DNA of 16,356 nucleotides from Vibrio sp. UBA2441 (GTDB lineage Bacteria; Pseudomonadota; Gammaproteobacteria; Enterobacterales; Vibrionaceae), in NCBI GenBank assembly GCA_002342685.1, contig DDQN01000043.1, forward strand, positions 115,806-132,161. The letters are read 5' to 3'. Of this stretch, positions 13,615 to 16,356 are shown one piece after another. Positions within the stretch are counted from its first letter, which is position 1. Each line of letters starts with the position of its first letter. Under the pieces are notes generated by a model, which saw only the letters and a list, made by a program, of their open reading frames with translations, searched no databases and was not told the DNA's origin. The translations under genes and the position numbers were made by a program.

Positions 13615-13636
13615 TATACTGTTTTTATATACAGCT
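13615..13636 (+). promoter_or_regulatory. LexA (SOS) box over the dinB promoter
   Basis: TACTGT at 13617-13622, eight AT bases, and ACAG at 13631-13634 give the CTGT-N8-ACAG pattern of the gammaproteobacterial SOS box with an AT-only centre. The -10 candidate TATACT (13615-13620) overlaps it, so LexA would block the promoter. It lies 33 bp upstream of the preferred dinB start. Confidence 0.85.
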
Positions 13637-13668
13637 TATGTGCTTTCAGTATTATGCCTGAAGATGAA

Positions 13669-14733
13669 ATGAAACAGCAGAAGATAATTCATGTCGATAT
13701 GGATTGCTTTTATGCCGCAGTGGAAATGCGTGATAATCCGGACTACCGGAATCGTCCGTTAGCGGTCGGCGGTCATGAAAAACAACGTGGGGTGTTGAGC
13801 ACCTGCAATTATGAAGCGCGAAAATTTGGTATTCGCTCGGCGATGCCGACAGGACAGGCTCTGAAGTTGTGCCCTCAGCTTCTGGTAGTTCCCGGCAGAA
13901 TGCATGTTTATAAAAGCGTCTCTAAACAGATCCGTGAGATATTTGAACGATATACCAAACTCATTGAGCCCCTCTCGCTGGATGAAGCGTACTTAGATGT
14001 AACAGATTGTAAGCAATTACATGGCTCCGCCACACTCATTGCGGAAGCAATAAGAAAAGATATATGGAATGAGTTGCAACTGACGGCCTCTGCAGGTGTT
14101 GCGCCGATAAAGTTTTTGGCCAAAGTCGCTTCGGATATGAATAAACCGAATGGACAGTTTGTTATTCCCCCGGAAGACGTGCAAAAGGTGGTAGACAAAT
14201 TGCCGCTGGAAAAAATACCCGGCGTTGGAAAAGTCAGCTTAGAGAAACTTCATAAAGCTGGATTTTATGTATGTGAAGACATCAAAAACTGTGATTATCG
14301 GGATCTGTTATTGAAATTTGGCCGCTTAGGCGCATCGTTATGGAACCGTAGCCATGGTATTGATAAACGGTCTGTGGAAACAGAGAGAGAACGGAAGTCA
14401 GTTGGCGTTGAAAGAACATTCAGTAGCAACATAGAAACCTATGAACAGTGCTGGAGTGTCATTGAAGATAAGTTATTTCCGGAGCTTGAGCGCAGGCTAG
14501 AAAAAGCAGACCCAAACAAAGCTATTATAAAACAAGGCATAAAGGTCAAGTTTGCCGACTTTCAGCAAACGACAATAGAGCATATTCATAACGAATTAGA
14601 TCTGGAGTATTTCAAACAGCTACTGAGAGATATCTTAAAAAGACAAAAGGGAAGAGAGATACGATTGCTGGGATTAAATGTTATGCTAAAGCCCGAAGAA
14701 AAAGTGAAACAACTGAGTTTAGAGTTAACGTGA
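13669..14733 (+). CDS. dinB: DNA polymerase IV (translesion, Y family)
   Basis: Error-prone Y-family polymerase that extends past lesions and stalled replication forks. From the chosen start it has 354 residues. Catalytic acids lie in HVDMDCFYAAVEM (Asp10, and the Tyr15 steric-gate position) and in SLDEAYLDVT. Other marks are LSTCNYEARKFGIRSAMPTGQALKLCP, ASDMNKPNGQFV, the helix-hairpin-helix KIPGVGKVSLEKL, RKSVGVERTF of the little-finger domain, and the clamp-binding QLSLEL at the end. The frame allows an ATG at 13654 (five more residues), but MKQQKIIHVD matches homologues better; neither start has a strong ribosome site. A LexA box lies upstream. The last codons overlap the next gene by 4 bp. 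Confidence 0.95.
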   Translation: MKQQKIIHVDMDCFYAAVEMRDNPDYRNRPLAVGGHEKQRGVLSTCNYEARKFGIRSAMPTGQALKLCPQLLVVPGRMHVYKSVSKQIREIFERYTKLIEPLSLDEAYLDVTDCKQLHGSATLIAEAIRKDIWNELQLTASAGVAPIKFLAKVASDMNKPNGQFVIPPEDVQKVVDKLPLEKIPGVGKVSLEKLHKAGFYVCEDIKNCDYRDLLLKFGRLGASLWNRSHGIDKRSVETERERKSVGVERTFSSNIETYEQCWSVIEDKLFPELERRLEKADPNKAIIKQGIKVKFADFQQTTIEHIHNELDLEYFKQLLRDILKRQKGREIRLLGLNVMLKPEEKVKQLSLELT

Positions 14734-15212
14734 ATAAAGCGGAATTGAAAAAAGCCATTTTGCATGAGCTGAACAACATCCATAAACAAGCGCTGAGTGC
14801 AACACAAACAGCCATCAATGATGCCACTGATGAAGAAACAGTATCAGAACATAAATACGATACCTTAGCTCTGGAGGCGTCTTATCTGGCTCATGGGCAA
14901 GCAGTACGGGTCCAAGAATGTGAACAGGATATCAGGGCGTATCAGGCTTTAGTCATGAAAGAGATGACGGAGCAGGGGAGGATATCATTAAGCTCGTTAG
15001 TCACTCTTATTGATGAAGATGAAAAAACCGCCCACTTTTTTGTTGGTCCATCGGCGGGAGGAGTCACTTTTGAGTTTTTGGATATGAAGATATCCATTGT
15101 GACGCCAAATGCACCATTAGGTAGAGCTATGATGGGAAAAACACAAGAAGAGGATGTCGAACTTATTTTAGGTAATAAGACGGTTTGTTATGAAGTGGCC
15201 CGAATAGTTTAA
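14730..15212 (+). CDS. GreA/GreB-like transcription elongation factor, divergent
   Basis: A 160-residue protein whose C-terminal half (about 86-160) resembles the GreA/GreB C-terminal domain: a SLVTLIDEDEKTAHFFVG strand region, then ISIVTPNAPLGRAMMGKTQEEDVELIL (121-147), comparable to the ISVNSPIARALIGK...GD block of GreA. The N-terminal half is helical with coiled-coil potential (about 1-75) and an acidic turn DATDEETVSEHKYD (31-44), where Gre factors carry the acids that reach the RNA polymerase active site. It may rescue backtracked polymerase or be a Gre-fold RNA polymerase binder without cleavage activity. The GTG start overlaps the dinB TGA (GTGA), implying coupled translation and LexA control. 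The family assignment is from motif recognition. Confidence 0.7.
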   Translation: MNKAELKKAILHELNNIHKQALSATQTAINDATDEETVSEHKYDTLALEASYLAHGQAVRVQECEQDIRAYQALVMKEMTEQGRISLSSLVTLIDEDEKTAHFFVGPSAGGVTFEFLDMKISIVTPNAPLGRAMMGKTQEEDVELILGNKTVCYEVARIV

Positions 15213-15219
15213 CCAAATA

Positions 15220-15248
15220 TTGACGGTAACTAGATATAAATTTGTTAT
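15220..15248 (+). promoter_or_regulatory. Predicted promoter for the YggN-like gene
   Basis: TTGACG (15220-15225) and TGTTAT (15243-15248) are 17 bp apart, a fair sigma-70 pair, with transcription expected near 15255, about 30 nt before the ATG. No terminator is visible between the Gre-like gene and this point, so read-through from dinB is also possible. Confidence 0.4.
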
Positions 15249-15284
15249 GGTTTGAAACATATTACCACCAAGGTTGAGGCAGTT

Positions 15285-16037
15285 ATGAAAAAGGTTGGTT
15301 TAGCACTAACGTTATTGGTGAGCTTAAATGCTCAGGCGCAAATACAGCAGCAGTGCAATGTAGATATTCAAAACGAAGTGCACTTAGATGGCGCTCAGGT
15401 AGAAATTTATCAGCAGGACGCGCCGCAGGTGCTGATTGATAAAGACAACAATGTGTTTATTAACGGTAAGAAACTTGATTTAGATGCCGTTCAGAGAGAG
15501 GCTGTAGAAAGTTATCGCCAAAGTATGAACGAGTATCTTCCTAGAGCAAAAGAGATTGCCAGAAATGGCTTAGAGCTCGCCAAAAGTATTTTGGACGACA
15601 TCGCCACCAGCTTTAACAACTCGGAAGCCTTTAATGACGTGAAAAAAGCGCTGGAAGAGTTTTTTAATGGTCTGGAAAAACGTTATCAGAAGGGCAATGA
15701 ATTTGTTCTACAGGAAGCGGCATTTGGCGATGCAATGAGCAATTGGAAAGAAGACTTTTCCGCAGCCAAAGAGACCTTTAACTCAGAGTTTTTCTCAAGT
15801 GCCTTCACTGCTCTGTCAGAGCAGATGAAACAGGAAGGCGGAATAAACCTGACGGAGCTGAAAGATAAGATGCTGGCGCTTCAGGAAAACTTAGACACAA
15901 AGCTAAAAAGCGAATCGACTTCACTGAAGAAAGAGGCCGAACAATATTGTGGTGATTTAGAAAAAGTAGCAGAAGAAGAGAAAATGCTGCACGAGAAAAT
16001 CCCAGAGTTAAAAGACTATAAAGTCTTTCTTATTTGA
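15285..16037 (+). CDS. Exported YggN/DUF2884 family protein
   Basis: A 250-residue protein of unknown function with a Sec signal peptide (MKKVGLALTLLVSLNAQA, likely cut after Ala18). The start of the mature part (QCNVDIQNEVHLDGAQVEIYQQ...VFINGKKLDLDAVQREAVESYRQ) fits the DUF2884 family that includes E. coli YggN. The rest (about 75-250) is highly charged and helical with coiled-coil character. Two cysteines, Cys24 and Cys222, could form a periplasmic disulfide between the ends. The frame extends upstream to 15252, but the ATG at 15285 has GAGG at the right distance and begins the signal peptide. It probably has its own promoter and is followed by a strong terminator. Confidence 0.82.
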   Translation: MKKVGLALTLLVSLNAQAQIQQQCNVDIQNEVHLDGAQVEIYQQDAPQVLIDKDNNVFINGKKLDLDAVQREAVESYRQSMNEYLPRAKEIARNGLELAKSILDDIATSFNNSEAFNDVKKALEEFFNGLEKRYQKGNEFVLQEAAFGDAMSNWKEDFSAAKETFNSEFFSSAFTALSEQMKQEGGINLTELKDKMLALQENLDTKLKSESTSLKKEAEQYCGDLEKVAEEEKMLHEKIPELKDYKVFLI

Positions 16038-16056
16038 TCTAAGGATTATTTAAGCT

Positions 16057-16101
16057 AAAAAGAGTGTTTCTCTCCCCCTTCGGGGGAGCGAGGCACTTTT
16101 T
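16057..16101. terminator. Strong Rho-independent terminator
   Basis: CTCCCCC (16072-16078) pairs with GGGGGAG (16082-16088) around TTC. AGTG (16063-16066) and CACT (16094-16097) with flanking A and T runs extend the stem outward, and TTTTT (16097-16101) follows. It lies about 20 bp after the YggN-like gene and could act in both directions. Confidence 0.8.
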
Positions 16102-16356
16102 ATCTACAGCGACAAAAAGTACCCAAAAAACGCCGTTGCCAGATTTTCCTTTTCTCTTAATTTTTTACCAATCTATTCGCATCGTTTTGTAAACTCGCTT
16201 CGCTCAAACAGGACAAAACTGTCCTTCGGACTGCGATATCTTGCCAAAAATTAAGCGGAAAATAGGTAATTAAAGTAACAAAACTTATTGACGCTATCGA
16301 AACTGTTTTGCTTGCGGTAAAAATTCAAATCCGACTTCGTCATATATGGACCCACC
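16102..16356. repeat. Palindromic intergenic sequence, possible dispersed repeat
   Basis: No credible gene starts here. CTTAATTTTT (16156-16165) is exactly inverted as AAAAATTAAG (16246-16255), and TTTTCC (16144-16149) as GGAAAA (16257-16262), so the arms bracket about 80 bp. Inside are GGACA-AAAC-TGTCC (16211-16224) and GTCC-TTC-GGAC (16221-16231), which compete for the same bases. The text (CTCGCTTCGCTCAAACAGGA and neighbours) resembles sequence often seen between Vibrionaceae genes, suggesting a dispersed element. A frame open from about 16109 to 16254 lacks a start. The element may continue past the window. Confidence 0.45.

Noticed and set aside
13654..13668. Longer dinB start at ATG 13654
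   Set aside because: It adds MPEDE, which is not expected in homologues, and has no ribosome site; it remains possible.

Overview
The window looks like a chromosomal segment of a Vibrio or close Vibrionaceae relative. The nqrA-F operon is flanked by bolA and rlmG on one side and by apbE, nqrM, a GGDEF response regulator and dinB on the other. That order is familiar from Vibrio chromosomes, and the protein sequences match the Vibrio/enteric forms closely. The species cannot be named from the sequence alone. No tRNA, rRNA, transposase, phage gene or CRISPR array was seen.

Layout. 1-152: a G-rich intergenic repeat element (38-bp direct repeats, CCCACAA heptamers, inverted ends, G-quadruplex motifs) that runs into the ampG stop codon. 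148-3901 (minus strand): rlmG (23S rRNA methyltransferase), a YajG-type lipoprotein, a periplasmic PpiA-type cyclophilin coupled to it by a TAATG overlap, and the muropeptide permease ampG. A strong hairpin separates the cyclophilin gene from ampG. 3902-4198: a divergent control region carrying a good bolA promoter. 4199-4543: bolA and its terminator. 4544-5005: a 460-bp AT-rich region controlling nqr, with dyads, 20-bp direct repeats, promoter-like boxes and a leader with alternative hairpins. 5006-10849: nqrA, B, C, D, E, F, tightly packed. 10946-12243: apbE and nqrM, the maturation genes for Na+-NQR. 12278-13498 (minus): REC-REC-GGDEF response regulator. 13654-15212 (plus): dinB with a LexA box, followed by an overlapping gene for a divergent GreA/GreB-like protein. 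15285-16037: an exported YggN/DUF2884 protein, then a strong terminator and a palindromic repeat-like tail.

How the genes work together. NqrA-F form the Na+-translocating NADH:quinone oxidoreductase. ApbE attaches FMN to NqrB and NqrC, whose acceptor threonines are visible, and NqrM is needed to build the NqrD/NqrE iron-sulfur site. BolA upstream belongs to the same general theme of iron-sulfur homeostasis. DinB is the SOS translesion polymerase, and the Gre-like gene overlapping it by 4 bp should be co-expressed with it after DNA damage.

Most of the window is well-understood core genome. The points most worth a second look are the LexA-controlled dinB/Gre-like pair, the nqr leader and its start lacking a Shine-Dalgarno sequence, and the G-quadruplex-bearing repeat fused to the end of ampG. 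I did not find a clear new multi-gene system.
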